A stretch of DNA of 64,000 nucleotides from Isoetes taiwanensis (taxonomy: Eukaryota; Streptophyta; Lycopodiopsida; Isoetales; Isoetaceae): the NCBI GenBank assembly GCA_021234155.1, contig JAJEKV010000233.1, forward strand, positions 124,001 to 188,000, in the 5' to 3' direction. Shown piece by piece: positions 33,118 to 45,690 of this stretch. The notes under the pieces were generated by a model. That model had not been told where the DNA came from. It did not search any database and saw only the letters and a program-made list of their open reading frames with translations. The first letter of the stretch is position 1. Every line of letters begins with the position of its first letter. A program made the position numbers and the translations under genes.

Positions 33118-36100
33118 TCACTGAGTCTCAAATACAGTCTCTGGATCAACACCACATTGAGCAGCTATTCTTGCAATATGCTCCTTTCCAACAGCAAGGG
33201 TCTGTGACATGTCCATTTCTGTATATCCAGTTGTTTCTGGGATGTCAACATTCATTTGCTGTGCTGCGTTTCTAACACGCTCTGACATATCTGAGCTATC
33301 AAACAATTCGTCCTGCAACTCTAAAGAATATTGAGTAGAGGGTACCAGCTTCTGTCTTTTTGGTGTGAAGGGTCGGGGGAGGTTCTCTCACTTCCGGAGG
33401 CGCCTTCAGAAGTGCCCACATACTCAAAATTAGGAATCAGCTTGTCCAGTTGCTTGGTTACCAGTGGGAGTAAGGAGTCCAAGTTCTTGTTCAGTGCTTC
33501 AAGCTTCTTGAAAGTTGGATCTAGTTTTGCCTGTGCCTTCTCAATCTGCTCTATCAGTTCCCAGGTCTCCTGCAGCCTCTCTTCGAAGCTTTTCTGATCC
33601 AGGCGGTCTAGCATCTGATCCATGTGGCTGAGATCCGTTTCCTGTGTTATATTAATATCAGGCATGTCGGAACGTTGCTCTTCACCTTGCTCAAGCCCAT
33701 CACCTTGCTCTTCCTCGTCAGGCCTTGCCATTTTCTCTAGAATCTCGAAGAAAGATCTAAGGAAACGGCAAACCTTGTCGTCAAACTCAAAAGCAACACT
33801 CCGTTTTCCTTGCATCCAAGCTACCCTTGAGGCAGTTCCGCCTGAGAAGAAACGCAGCCTTCTAATGGAACCAGCTCCTTCACTATATAATAGACATAAG
33901 AGTTTTTTGCTTGGCTCTTAAGGACGAAGTCGCCTTCCATAGCTGCCCATGAGAATTTGGATTTACCTGTAAATAACTCCAAATATTTTCTTTTGGTTTT
34001 CATATCTACCTCTTCGTCGCCAGTAATCGGATATTTTGGAAGAGGAGTGCTTTTCGGTGCTTTAGTGACTTGAGTCAGTCGCAGCTCTAAGTTGGGCTTA
34101 ACGGGCAGCACCCGAACGTCACTCCTGTTTATTGTCACATGGCTGACATAATACTGGAATTCTTTTATATTTTTTTGGCTCTCCCATCCTTGTTCTTCAT
34201 AAGCCCCTAGGGAAACATGGGAGCTACCTTGTATCTGGCTCAGACTGTACAAACAGTTTGGCAAATGTGCCGATCTGAGGAACATGACTATGTGGTACAC
34301 TTTTGCCTGTGTCATGCCTGCAACTCTGCTAAAAAAATCTGTGTATTTTTTCACATCCCACAGCGTGGTAAAACTACGCATGTCAACAAAAATCAATGTG
34401 GCATTTTCTGATACCGATGCAGACACAAGGATGCCAGTTTTTGTGATGTGTTGCACGGTGTTTTGCTTCTCTTTCATTTTCTTGGCCTCTTCTGGCCTCA
34501 TTATAGCAAAAATAGCTTCCAAAAAAACTGTTGGAAGATTACCTTGAACTGCCTCTTTATTATAATTCGCTTTGACATATTCAAAATCCGTGTCTGCAAT
34601 ATCCAGGAGACGTTGTTCAGACAGCTCTGGAAAACATGAAGCCAACTCTTCAAAATTATTGTATAGCTTCTCTGAGATAGAATTGGCATATGATAACACT
34701 TCACGACGCATGAGTAAAAATGTTCTGATGTCTAGAGCCCTCTGACTGCAATTAAAACGTCCTGCATACCTTTGCTGCACTTTCAAGAAAACCTTGCCCT
34801 CTAAGATTTTGTCCATCAATTGGCTTACCTCAGCATTGTTCATGCCTCGTAGGTTTCTTAGGAATGTCTTGTTGAAAAAATCCTTTGAAGGTTTCTCTGG
34901 TAATTCCCCTTGATCATCAGTTAGCTTTCGATTTGCCCATTTGTTGACAACTTCTACGAGTTTAGACCATGAAGATTCTTGCATAAAAAGGAACTGTTTC
35001 TCATCCTTAAGTTCCTTAACCTTCAAAGTTGTGGTAGCCACCTCGACAAAATCATGCACAGAAGTGCTGGTTAGGATCGCGATGGCGATTTCTCTGAGCA
35101 AAAAAACGAAAAATAATACCTTCCAGGCAGATGTCACTGCAGTTCCTGTTGGGCCTTGTGGAGGACATCCGAATGCCTTGTGCTGGTTTCTTAGTTGTTG
35201 GAGCTTTTCAATGAGGGGTTCTTTGTATACTGTGTCTGCGATTACATCGTTGCACTGTATAGAAATCTGAATGTATTCCTTGTTGGAGAGGTTACCATTT
35301 AACACACGACTTCTTCTTTTTGCATATGCTTTCGCAAATTCCAACTTTTGTTCGACATTGCCCATGCATATGCATAAAAACTGTGCAGCAAAAATGCTGT
35401 GATTACCAGAAATAATAAAAAATTTCTTGTTTGCCAGTTCTTCTGGGTGCGACCAAGTGATTAATTTCCTGCAAGTGACCAAGTTACACTAGTTAGTGCA
35501 AGAAGTTGTTCATGAAGATCGCGACCGCGATCCTGTAGAGCATATTCATATATAACCAATATGCCAAGAGAGAAATGAATATGATGTAACTGACCTTGTA
35601 ACTGGATCGAAAGGAACGACATTGGCAGGCGTAAGAACCTTCGTTGGGTATTTCTTGAAGCTTTTTATCAGGGTCTGGACATGGTCATTTGACCGGACTC
35701 TATGTGTCATATTTGCGGGAGCTGGCTCGCAATAAAAAATGCTGACTCTTTGGAACCAGTTTACACCCATTGGGTAATATCTTTTGAACTCCTCGAGCTT
35801 AGATGTTGTCTCCTGAGCGAGTTTCTTTTCTTCATCTGGATTGAACTTTAAATCTTCTGGCATTCGGGGATCAGTTCTCCAGGGCAACAAGCGGCTAGTA
35901 GGTGTTGGTTTGGTGGACGAGGAAGGAGTAGAAGATGTCGATGGTTGCGCACTGTCATCCGTGCTCTGCTTTGGAAGCTTTATCTTGAATGGCCTGATCT
36001 TCTTTGCTGGCTGTTCTTCTACTGCCTCGGAGTTTCTGGGGGGAGCAGTCAAAAGCATGACGGGAGCTGAAGGGTCCACTATGGTAGAACAATCAACTTG

Positions 36101-37137
36101 TGCTGAGGGGATAGCCTCCATGGGCACTACAGTTTCCTTTGGAGTGGATGGTTCGCCAATAGCTTGCAGAGGGGCCACGGATCTCTTCTTTGCAACAGCT
36201 CTGAGCCAGTTGGTGTCCATTCTTGAAGGCAGTTTGTTGTCCTTAGTAGCCTTCAAAGCAGCAGAAGGAGGTTTCTTATCACCTGAAAGACCCTTTCTGC
36301 ACATACTAAATCCAACAAGTATATCCCTGTTGCACTTTATACCCGACAAACTCAAGGAATCATATGACGGCAATATCCACCCAAATCCCTTTGCACTGGT
36401 GGGCATCCCCTTGCCGCTTGCCGGTTTGTTGACTTTACTCGCAATCATAATGGAGGGATCATAATTCTGCCATCGCAAAACGTACTCAACGAACTGCAGC
36501 TGATGAGTATCTTCCACGCTGCAAATGATTGCATCCTGTACATTGTTCTTGGTACCTTCCCACATAGCAATAACTATACCTAGCTGCTTGTAAACTTCTG
36601 GACCCTTGCCATTCCTGAAGAACAAACACAAGTCCTTTCGGCGGTCTCCAGTGACATGAGGTTTGGCCTGTGAAATTTCAAGACACCACTTCCTGCTTTT
36701 GTCGGGTGTAACAATTCTGATCGGTTCTACATTGGGGCCTTGGAAAAAGTTCGATCTTTGCAATAACAATAGCACACAGGTTAGATACACTAGTATTGGC
36801 AGAAGGTGTTCATAAAGATCGCGGCCGCGATCCGCTTGATCAGTAGCTACGTAAGAAACGTGGTCGTTCTCTCACCATTATGCTGGCAATAAACGCGGCC
36901 GCGTTCTTTACGAACAGTGTGTATTACATTGTATATACAATGGTCACCACTATCGCGGCCGCGATTGTCGTGAGCACTACCATCCAGAAAAGAGGAAGGG
37001 TCATGGTCGCAACTATCGCGATCGCGATCCTCTCGACCATCTAGCTATCCTAAAAAGACATAGTAACAGCTATGACGCTACCTATGCTAAAAAAAATCGC
37101 GGAAATTACCTTCTTTGAGGGCAGCGGCACGGGACAT
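33118..37137 (-). CDS. Large protein with ParB/sulfiredoxin-like region, multi-exon, partly decayed
   Basis: Proposed structure on the minus strand: ATG at 37137-37135 with nine codons (MSRAAALKE), intron 37109-36790, exon 36789-35595, intron 35594-35469 (GTCAG...TTGCAG), then exon 35468-33821 with small frameshifts into 33815-33321 and 33318-33118. The second intron joins VPFDPVTR to KLITWSHPEEL in frame. Around that join the protein reads like a ParB/Srx fold: VRSNDHVQTLIKSFKKYP, then FFIISGNHSIFAAQFL (compare the GxHR/GQHS box) and later IQISIQCNDVIADTV. Upstream is a Ser/Thr/Pro-rich linker; the C-terminal part has a coiled coil (SFEERLQETWELIEQIEKA). In bacteria ParB binds parS palindromes and some relatives are nucleases or CTPases; the role here is unknown. 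The frame changes near 33818 and 33335 mean either unseen introns or decay. Confidence 0.55.
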
Positions 37138-37214
37138 GATGGCGCGCGAATAGGTCGAAGGCGCTCAAAATTTTGCGAGGGCGCTAGTCGGCGGAATCGC
37201 GAAGTGCTGTGAAA

Positions 37215-37485
37215 AAAAATGCCTCTCTTTTTATAGGGTTCGCCCTTATTGCCGGGGCATTTATGACAGGCGGCGTCATTATGGATGGCGGCGTCATTAA
37301 TGATAGGAGGCGTCATTATGACGGGCGGCATATTCCCCCATTCCACCAAACAACCACGCCACGGGACAGTGACACGTGAGAATTTGTGTGAGGGTGACTG
37401 CGGGGTAGGCTGAAAGGACAGCAAATCACCCACGGCAAGTCAGTTTAAATTGGATAGGGACAGGGACCACAGGGCATTAAAAAGT
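37215..37485 (-). promoter_or_regulatory. TATA box and four ~19-bp tandem repeats upstream of the ParB-like gene
   Basis: On the minus strand TATAAAAA lies at 37235-37228, about 90 bases before the proposed ATG. Just upstream (37263-37334) are four units of ATGACRGGCGGCGTCATT type, each with a GTCAT/ATGAC core as bound by bZIP factors. A LTR element has inserted at 37485/48416, between this promoter and the 5' flank of the divergent plus-strand gene, so the original promoter region was shared and is now 11 kb apart. Confidence 0.6.
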
Positions 37486-37984
37486 TGTTTGGGGTCTGGG
37501 TTCGGGAACTCCTGGAAGACAGCCCTCTGTGAGGACCCGTGGATCTAACAGGAGAGTCCGGGGGACTATGTCACGCGGGATTTGCAAGAAGAGAAGAAGA
37601 AGAAGAAAACAGAACAAATGAGAGGGAAAATGATAAGCTTCCTTGATATCAATGATGAACATACATGAGCTCTCGCCAATAGAGAAGTACAATGGCCTTG
37701 GGCCCAATATAGACACTCTGACTGATCTCGGTGCCGACTCCTGGAAGGAGGCCTGATTTGTAGGAATGTGGGCGGTGCCTCTTGAAGTGCCTAGAATCAT
37801 GCTGACGCTGACGCAGGTGGTGACGGGCCGTCACTTGTCTGACTGCGTGGTCTGCTGCTTGGTCTTCTGCTGAGCCTTTGATGGCTGACCCGTGGCTGAC
37901 TGAGGATCCTTGAGCTTGACCTGGTCTGTCGTATGCATGAATAGTCCTGTACCAGGAGGCACAGGACTAACACTCCCCCCCACC

Positions 37985-40900
37985 AAACGACACTCAGAGT
38001 GAAGAAAAGGAGGAAGGGTTTCTGAGGGCGGGAAGCCATCTGTCTGAAAGTGATCCTCACGGGAGTGAGGACGGGCACCATTATGGTACTGGCTAATGAG
38101 ATCCTGGCGTGTTTGAAGAGCAGGAGGAGTGTTTTGGCCAAGGGCAGGATCTGCATCAATAAGAAAGCGAGATCGTACCATGTCTTCAAGGGCAGCATGG
38201 GCGTCTGAAGAAATGTACTGACATTCCATGAGGAGGCAGGTCTGGAGGCCAAAGGCACTGACACTGGCATTCGGATTGCAGTGAAAAATGGGACGCTGCC
38301 GATTTAAGGAGCTGAGCAAAATGCATTTAAGAGCAGCACAAAAACCTGCTTGAAGATGGACTGAAGGATCAGGGGAGGTGGTGGCATTCTGCAAGAAGGT
38401 GTCAAGACCATGAAGCGCATCCGCCGGCCGTTGCCAACCACGCTCATTAGCAATATAGATCCAATTCGTGGTGGTTTCCAGAGTGGCACCTTCTTCCCAA
38501 TGTGAGTGGCGAACAAAACGTGGATCCCACCGGAGATCCGTCGAGATCTGAGGTGGAGTCCATCCGGCATGACCATCCATGACCTTGGTCCAAAGGGGAG
38601 GCCAATCAGAAGTCGGGGAACTGGGGGGCGTGGAGGTGCCCAGGGAAGCATAGGGAGAAGGAACCATGCCCGTGGGCGTGGGTTCTTGGCGGTCTCCACG
38701 AATTGGTGACAAGATCCGGATCAAGAGCTTGACACCAACGATCCCAAAAGAAGCAGAGAGTTGAGAGTTGACAGGGGAGGGCTATCCCATCCGTGGGGAC
38801 CGTCTTGCTATCCAACAGAGCCCCCGTAATTGATTATAACCTGCGAGGTGCTGCATATAAATTTGTGCATAGGGAAGATCCTCGGGATGTCCTAGATACT
38901 TCCTTATCTGTTGCGGCGCTTGGGCTTGCCAGAGATAAATGATTGGCAAGCTCGAGGCATGTACTCCGATGAAGAGTGTGGGTGCGAGCATGATCCGCAA
39001 GATATGGATTGTTATCCGAAGCACCCATTGCCCGGTGGGGTCACCACGAAAGAGTTTGGCGTGGCCCATTTCGAAGTGTTCTGTATCACCCGGATAGAAA
39101 TCATGAAATATGTAAGCCATGGGCTGAACAACTCTAAAGGTGATAAAGTGCGGATCGGCGATTGTATGAGATCAAAGACCAAAAGGGCTGCAGCCAGTAA
39201 CCCTTTGTCTTCAATGGAGAGTTCGGCCAAATCCGAAGAAAATCGCCTTGCTCGGGGAATATCCGCGAGGTCCATGCGCCGCATGCCACCGAAAGGAAGA
39301 GGTGGCGAGCAACCACATAATCGTGATAGCGGGAAAGGCGGGAAGTCAACGGGCATTACGTTAATAATGGCGGTATGGCGTCAAGTTTTGCTTGAGCCTC
39401 ATCGGCCAGATCGAATAGCTTCAGCGCGGTTGTTGTTCAAGATCACGGATCCGGTTGTCCTTTTCTAGCGGGCGTGATTGGTCCGCGGACCCGTTTACGA
39501 GAAGTGTTGACTGGGAGGAGGATTTCCCGAGTATTGAGGCGAAGCCACGGCAATCTCCGCGTCATCAAGAATCTTACGTTTTACGCACCTCTGTAAAGGT
39601 GATCTTGAAGAGAGGTGGTGAGAGGTCACGTGTAGAAAGCTGAGCCGTCAAGGAGGCAATTTGAGCGTCCCGCTCTGTAAGGTTTTGAACTTGAGTGCTG
39701 AAATTTTCACAAAGTTCGGAGTACAAGGCGTTGAGCTTGGCAATATCTGCGTCCTTGGTACCCAGGATAGCTTCTGTGGACTTGTTGTGCTCCAATAAAT
39801 TCTGAATTTCTGATTGGAGCTGAGCCTGTTGATCTGCAAGTTGGCTGACTTGATCTTGTGCACTTTTGAGATCTGTATGAGCCTGTAAGAGAGCTCCGTG
39901 CTTGTCTTGAAGTTTGGCCTCCAAAGTTGCAACTTGGGCAGTGGCAGCTTGAAGGTCCCGGTGTACCGCATCAGAGGCCTCTAGTACCCGTTGAACCCCG
40001 TTCATAAGAGCGTCTTGGGATTCTTGTAACTTGAGAGCAGCAGCTTGAGCATCCTGCTGATACTGATACAACAACTGACGAGGGTGTTGTGGTGGTGGAG
40101 CCTACCATTGTTTTGGTTTGTGATGTTTGGGAAAGATGGTGTGAACTGGATGGTGTAGCGAGGAGGAGAGGCAGTGACATGAGTGTGCGGACTTTGGACA
40201 TGACCCAGTGGAAGAAGGGCGTGAAGTGCCGGCATTTCGGTTAGTCGATGGAAGGGACCGCTGAGTGGAATTATGAGAATTTTGTGGTGTGGGAGGGAAG
40301 TAATGACGGATGAGGGCTTGAAGGTGGCCTCCCACGGAAACTTCGAGAAATGGAAGTGGCACCCGAAGGCGGTCCACTTCTTGGAGAAAACGATAGAACA
40401 TCATTTGGGGCCAATCTATGTGGTGGTTGGGTGTGTAGGCTGTGATGACCGATTATAGAAAGGCTTATTGATATGGGTGTTCTTGATAGAATACCCAAGG
40501 AACTTGCGCATACGTAAATTTAACAAAGGTTTCGTGAGGCTTGTCGATATTGGTCAGACGATGGACATTGGCATGATAAGGAGGTGCACCAAACTCTGTG
40601 ACATCTAGATCCTGTATGGCAGACCATGATAAACAAGGGGTGTGCAAGGGAATATGAAATACCTCAGAAATCAAATGTTGAGTCAGTGAAATGGTGGTGC
40701 CATCGACTACCCGCGAGTGGTGTAGCCATGCGGGTACGTTGCGATATTGGCGATGAAGCTGCCCGGTTGGTCGATTTGGAGCGGAAGTTCCATTTGAGAG
40801 AATTAGTAAAGCTTTTTGTCGTTCGCGACTTCTTTATTTGGGCCAACAAAGGGCTTCACGGAAAGTGAAGCGTCCAAGAAGGATCTGAGACCCAAAAAGC

Positions 40901-41657
40901 TAGGATCCTTAGGAGCGGTAGCTTGAAGTGTAGAAAATCTTGGTGCAAGCCATGGTAACGATTTGCGTAAAGCGAAGAGTGATTCAAAGGCGGAGGGCAG
41001 AGAACAAAAAGACGGCTTGAGAGAGCGAAAAGGTTTAGGGCGCGCAAAAGGTGGGCGAAAGGGGCATGATAAGGGCTAAGGCTGCAACCGTTGATGGTGC
41101 AGTGTCGAAAAGATGCCAAGGAGGCGATTTGAGAGGTAAAATTTGGCTAAGTCCCCAAACAACAAAGGGAGAAGGGATGAAGCGGTGGAGATGAGGCGTG
41201 AGAGAATGAAGGGATGTGATGGTGGGCAAAGGACACACATTAATGTCCGACGGGCGTGAAAAGAAGAAATGGCATTCAATTTGGCAACTTCGAAGTGGGA
41301 TATCATTAAAAGGAATGTGTCGAAAGGTACCATGGCTAGATATGCGGCGGGAGAAAAGATTCTCATTTAGAACTTGACCTTGCATTGCAAACACGTTGGC
41401 GATTTGTGTGATTGGTCCACGTCGACAAGGAGTTCCTCGGTTGCTATATAAGACGAACCCGGGGAGTAAACGAAGGCATCAGATGGCTTCGGCATGGATG
41501 GCTTGGTTTGAACGAGGGGCGCACTATGCCCGCAAGCTGTCGGGGAGTGGATTACCTGCAAGATGAATTGTCTGGACCTCTGGCGCTGCCACAACCGTGG
41601 CATTCGAATGGGGACGGTGGTGGCCGGGGATGGTGAACATCCATCGGCCAAGACCAA
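37985..41657 (-). pseudogene. Extra reading frames between integrase and 3' LTR of nested element
   Basis: About 3.7 kb downstream of pol retains long minus-strand frames with no recognised domain. 40074-39574 (166 codons) is a strong coiled coil (QESQDALMNGVQRVLEASDA; QLADQQAQLQSEIQNLLEHN). 39356-38782, in two or three frames, includes LLAAALLVFDLIQSPIRTL and HLAGYNQLRGLCWIARRSP. 38724-37831 (297 codons, running a little into the LTR) has DLRWDPRFVRHSHWEEGATL. This position is where some plant Ty3/Gypsy groups carry env-like or other third frames. I see no signal peptide or convincing membrane anchor, so I do not call env. Frameshifts show decay. Confidence 0.6.
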
Positions 41658-42005
41658 CGGGATGGAGGTGGTTCTGCACCATTCGCTGGGATCCTGAGCA
41701 GAACCTCTACCATCTCCTCCGCATCACCTCTGCTCCGAACCCGGAGTAGAGGGTTTTTCCTCTTAGGTACTTAGTAGATAGGGCTCTGAGCCCGTTTTTT
41801 GTATATAGGGCGGTGCCCATAGCGGAAATATTTGGGCTGCGCCCACATTTTGTAAAAATCTCCACCTTTAATATAATATGCCGCCTTTCTAGTCACTTTA
41901 CGTGGTGTTTGCCGTGAACGATATCGTTTGTTGATTGTCGCTTTTACGTGTGATGAAATGTTTTGAGGCGAAAACCATTAACCAATGTAGGTAATGGAGT
42001 GCCAT

Positions 42006-45000
42006 CTAACTCTGCCCGGTTTGAAAACGCTTTGGGTCTAACCACTTGAACAATTTGATAAGGGCCAAGCCAGCGAAACTTGAGTTTACCGGAAAATTTT
42101 TGTACACGGAATCATAAAGAAGAACCAAATCGCCTTCTTTGAATGTTTTTGTCTTGGGGCGTTTGTCATGTAAAGATTTTTGCAAGCTGTTGTCCATGAA
42201 GAACACGAATATAAGCATCCTTGAAGTTCATCCAACTGTTCTAATTGATAGACCCTTTCTTTGAGTGCACGGAGGTGGATTATGAGCGTGAGCGGTTGAA
42301 AGCGGAGTGTTGGAAGGATGTATTCAAAGCGGCATGAGAGCTTTCGACCATAAACCAACTTAAAAGGAGTGTGACCGGTAGCAATCTTGAAACAAGTATT
42401 GTAGGCCCAAAGAACGAGAGGGAAGTTTTATCGCGATGCGTGCGGGAAGCGTCACAAATTTTCTTGAGAATGGTGACCGAGTTTTGTTGGTGCTTTACGC
42501 CAAACCATTACCTTGAGGATAGTAAGGTGTGCTCTTGTGATGATGTATCAGGAGATAATCCGTCAGCTCCTTGATAGTATGATTGATGAAATGGACACCA
42601 CGATCACTGACCAGCTCCGTGGGGCAGCCGAATCGCGTGATAATTTGTTGATAGAGGACCCTAGCTGTGCTTGCTGCAGTGTTGTCTGGAAGTGCACAAG
42701 CTTCCGCCCATTTGGTAGCGTAGTCAGTGAGAACCAGAATGTAACGGGCACGGGTGTGCCGCGCAGGAGGATCTATAGGTCCCACAAAGTCCATTCCCCA
42801 TTTGCTGAAGGGAAGTGGCGTGGCGACCGGCGTCAAGGGAAGAGCGTCACGGGCCGTGGGGCGTCCCACCCGCTGGCAAGCGTCACACGTGCGGGCGTGG
42901 GCGTGAGCATCTTTGAAGAGCGTGGGCCAATAATACCCAGCTAGAAGGATTTTGCGTGCCGTGGTGTCACCATGAAAATGACCACCACCTAGCCCTTGAT
43001 GAGCTTCTCGAACAATATCTGGAACTTCATGAGGTAGAACACAGCGTCGAAGGATGGTGTCCTTACCCTTTTTGTAGAGATGTCCTGCAACCATGGTGTA
43101 GTCACGGACCTCGCGGAGAAATTGATGGCGACGGGATTGTCGCTTGGCAGGAGAGAGCGTCTCGTCTTCTGGTGGAAGAGCACCTGTGAGGAGGTACTGC
43201 TGAAAATCATGGAACCAATGTGGTGTTGCCGTGACTAAAAAGAGCTGAGCATCAGGAAAGGCGTCTGAGACTCCAGTTGAGGGATCATCTGTGTGGATGC
43301 GTGAAAGATAATCCGGGACGACATGAGATTTGCCGGCCTTATGAACGATTTCAAAAGGAGCAAATTCTTGGAGAAGAAGGACCCAACGAGCAATGCGGCC
43401 CGTGGGCGTGGACTTGTTGATCAAATAAAGGAGTGCTTGGTGGTCCACAAAGAACTTGATTTGACTGCCCAAAAGGTAGTGACGGAAGCGTTGGACACAG
43501 AAAATGAGACCCAAAGCTTCACGCTCTGTGGCAGAATAGTTGCGCTCAGCAGAATTGAGTTTTCTGCTGGCGTAGCGATTTGGTTTGTCAGTGTGCGCAT
43601 CATATTCTTGAGAAAGAACAGCTCCAATAGCAAACGCCGAGACATCTACATGAACATGAAAGGGCTTGTCCCATTGAGGAGGAACAAGAACCGGTGCCTG
43701 AGTAAGTAAAAGCTTCAGCTGTTGGAAAGCATCCGCTTTGGGAATTCCAAGCCGGTGGATTAGATCACCGTGAGTTTATGAATGGGATCTGCAATGGCTG
43801 CTAGTCCGGTATGAAGGTGGAGTAATAATTGACCTTACCGGGGAAAGAGCGTGTCTCCTTGATATTGGGCTGGTGCTTGAGCCTTGAGCACACAACCGAT
43901 TTTGGCGGGGATACGTGGTGATACCGCTTTTGCGACAACATGGCCTAACAGAACACCGGAGGTGACTTAAAAGGTGCATTTCGGGATTGAGACTAATGCC
44001 GGACTCGTCACATTTCACGGAAGACGAGTTCCAATTTATCCAAATGGTCAGCCATGGAACTGAGGAAGGAGAAGTCATCTTGAAAAATTTGCAAGAAGGG
44101 ATTTTCCTTCATGAAATCATGGCGAGAGCATGATGCGTTGAAACGTTGATGGAGAGTTTGATAATCCAAAAGGAACCACCTTGTAGGCAAAAGTGCCCCA
44201 CGGGGTGGTGAAAGTAGTCTTGAGTTGATCAGATTCTTTGATTGAGATCTGATTGTAGCCAGAAAAACCATTCATGAAGGAGTACATCTCATGTCCAGCC
44301 ACCTCTTCCAGAACCTGGTCTGTGAAGGGAAGTGGAAAATGATCACGCTCCATGGCCTGATTGAGTTTCCGGTAGTCCACACAGACGCGGATCTTACCAT
44401 TGTGTTTGAGGGCAATGACGATGGGGCTCACCCATTCAGAATGTTTGACCTCATAGATCAAACCTGCAGCAAGGAGTTTGTCAATTTCCGCCTTGACGCG
44501 ATCACGGTAATTAGGGTTGAGCCGGTACTGTCGTTGCTAAACTGGGCGTGCATCAGATTTGGTAGGAATGGTGAGTTCCCCCAAGCTTTTGTTGATTCCC
44601 CGAAGATCTCTGTAACTCCAGGCGAAAATGTGTTTGAATTTTTTGAACGGCTTGGCGGCCACATTACGATAAGGGGCGGAAGATTTGGCAGCAATGCGGA
44701 CGGGTTGATTGTTGCCCCGCCCACGATCTCGACTTACGGAGTCTGAATATGGGTATGACTTGATTATCTGGACAATGTGTGCGGGGAGGTTGGAGCATAA
44801 CCGGATGCGTGGCACTGCGTGGTGAAAAAGAGGGGCCATGGAGTTTCATCCAGCCAGAGGTTGCTTCATGACTGGCGTGTACATCAACGGGGAGTTGCGG
44901 GGAGGTTCAGACATTCGAAAAGTGATCAACACGTTGGATTGATTGCAAGGAGCCGGGTAAGGGTCAAGCAAAGCGAAAACTGGTCCCGATCAAAGTCATT

Positions 45001-45690
45001 TCTCCCCAAGGATCGACATATTAGGGGGTAGGATGTGAGGCAGACTTCTTGGGGGAGCCTGAACTTGATAAATATTCCCGAGCTTCTTGAGAATGTGTAA
45101 TGAGAGAGGGTTCCGCATTTTCAGCGTAAATGATCCCACTTTGTTTGCAAGTCCATGGTGGCATTGAGGTGACCATCGTTGATGACTAAGCGGTCCGTGG
45201 CCCGATAATGGATACTCTTGGCTGGCGGAGAAAAGGTCTGCCGACCAACATTTCATAGTCACCTGGATCTTCGCCAGCTTTCCAAACTCCAAATTCCATG
45301 GGGAAGCGGAGATCACCGATGTTGATGTGAAGAAGAGGTGTGGCGCCTTGAGGTCGCGTGATATGGCCATTAGCCAACTTGATGTCATATGGGGCCGCGA
45401 AAGAGTTGTGTGATGCCCATTTGTTTTGCGGAGTTTATCCGTGATGAGATTGACTCGCGCTACCTCCATCTATTTGAACATGGTTGACTTCTTTGATTAC
45501 CCACCGTGGCATGGACCGTGGGTGTAGAGGTAACCACAGCCCCAACTAGAGCGGTTGGGAGTGGTAAGCGGTCCTTGAGAGCGGAGACGAGTTTCAAAAT
45601 GGTTGCCAAGCTTAAAGGAATCTTGATCTTGGCTAGCTCCTCTTGGAGTTCTAGAGGCACATGAGAAAAAGGATCTGCTGGTTCCACTGG
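42006..45690 (-). pseudogene. pol of nested element: protease, RT, RNase H, integrase, frameshifted
   Basis: Reverse transcriptase is clear at 44461-44117 (NGKIRVCVDYRKLNQA; FSGYNQISIKESDQLKTTF; VVPFGLSNSPSTFQRIM), with the catalytic box in the next fragment as IFQDDFSF. RNase H and integrase form one 339-codon frame (43514-42495): VDHQALLYLINKS, an HHCC finger ending CDACQRVGRP, MDFVGPIDP, VSDRGVHF and YYPQGNG, after which the frame breaks before the last catalytic Glu. An integrase C-terminal piece (KTKTFKEGDLVLLYDSVY) is at 42218-42006. Motif wording resembles the non-chromodomain plant lineages near Tat/Athila, and no chromodomain is seen; clade assignment is tentative. Confidence 0.88.

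Noticed and set aside
35841-36464. 207-codon plus-strand frame
   Set aside because: It is the antisense shadow of the ParB-like gene's large exon and has no independent motif.
37985-41657. Envelope gene of a plant errantivirus-like element
   Set aside because: Right position, but no signal peptide, fusion peptide or convincing transmembrane anchor could be seen.
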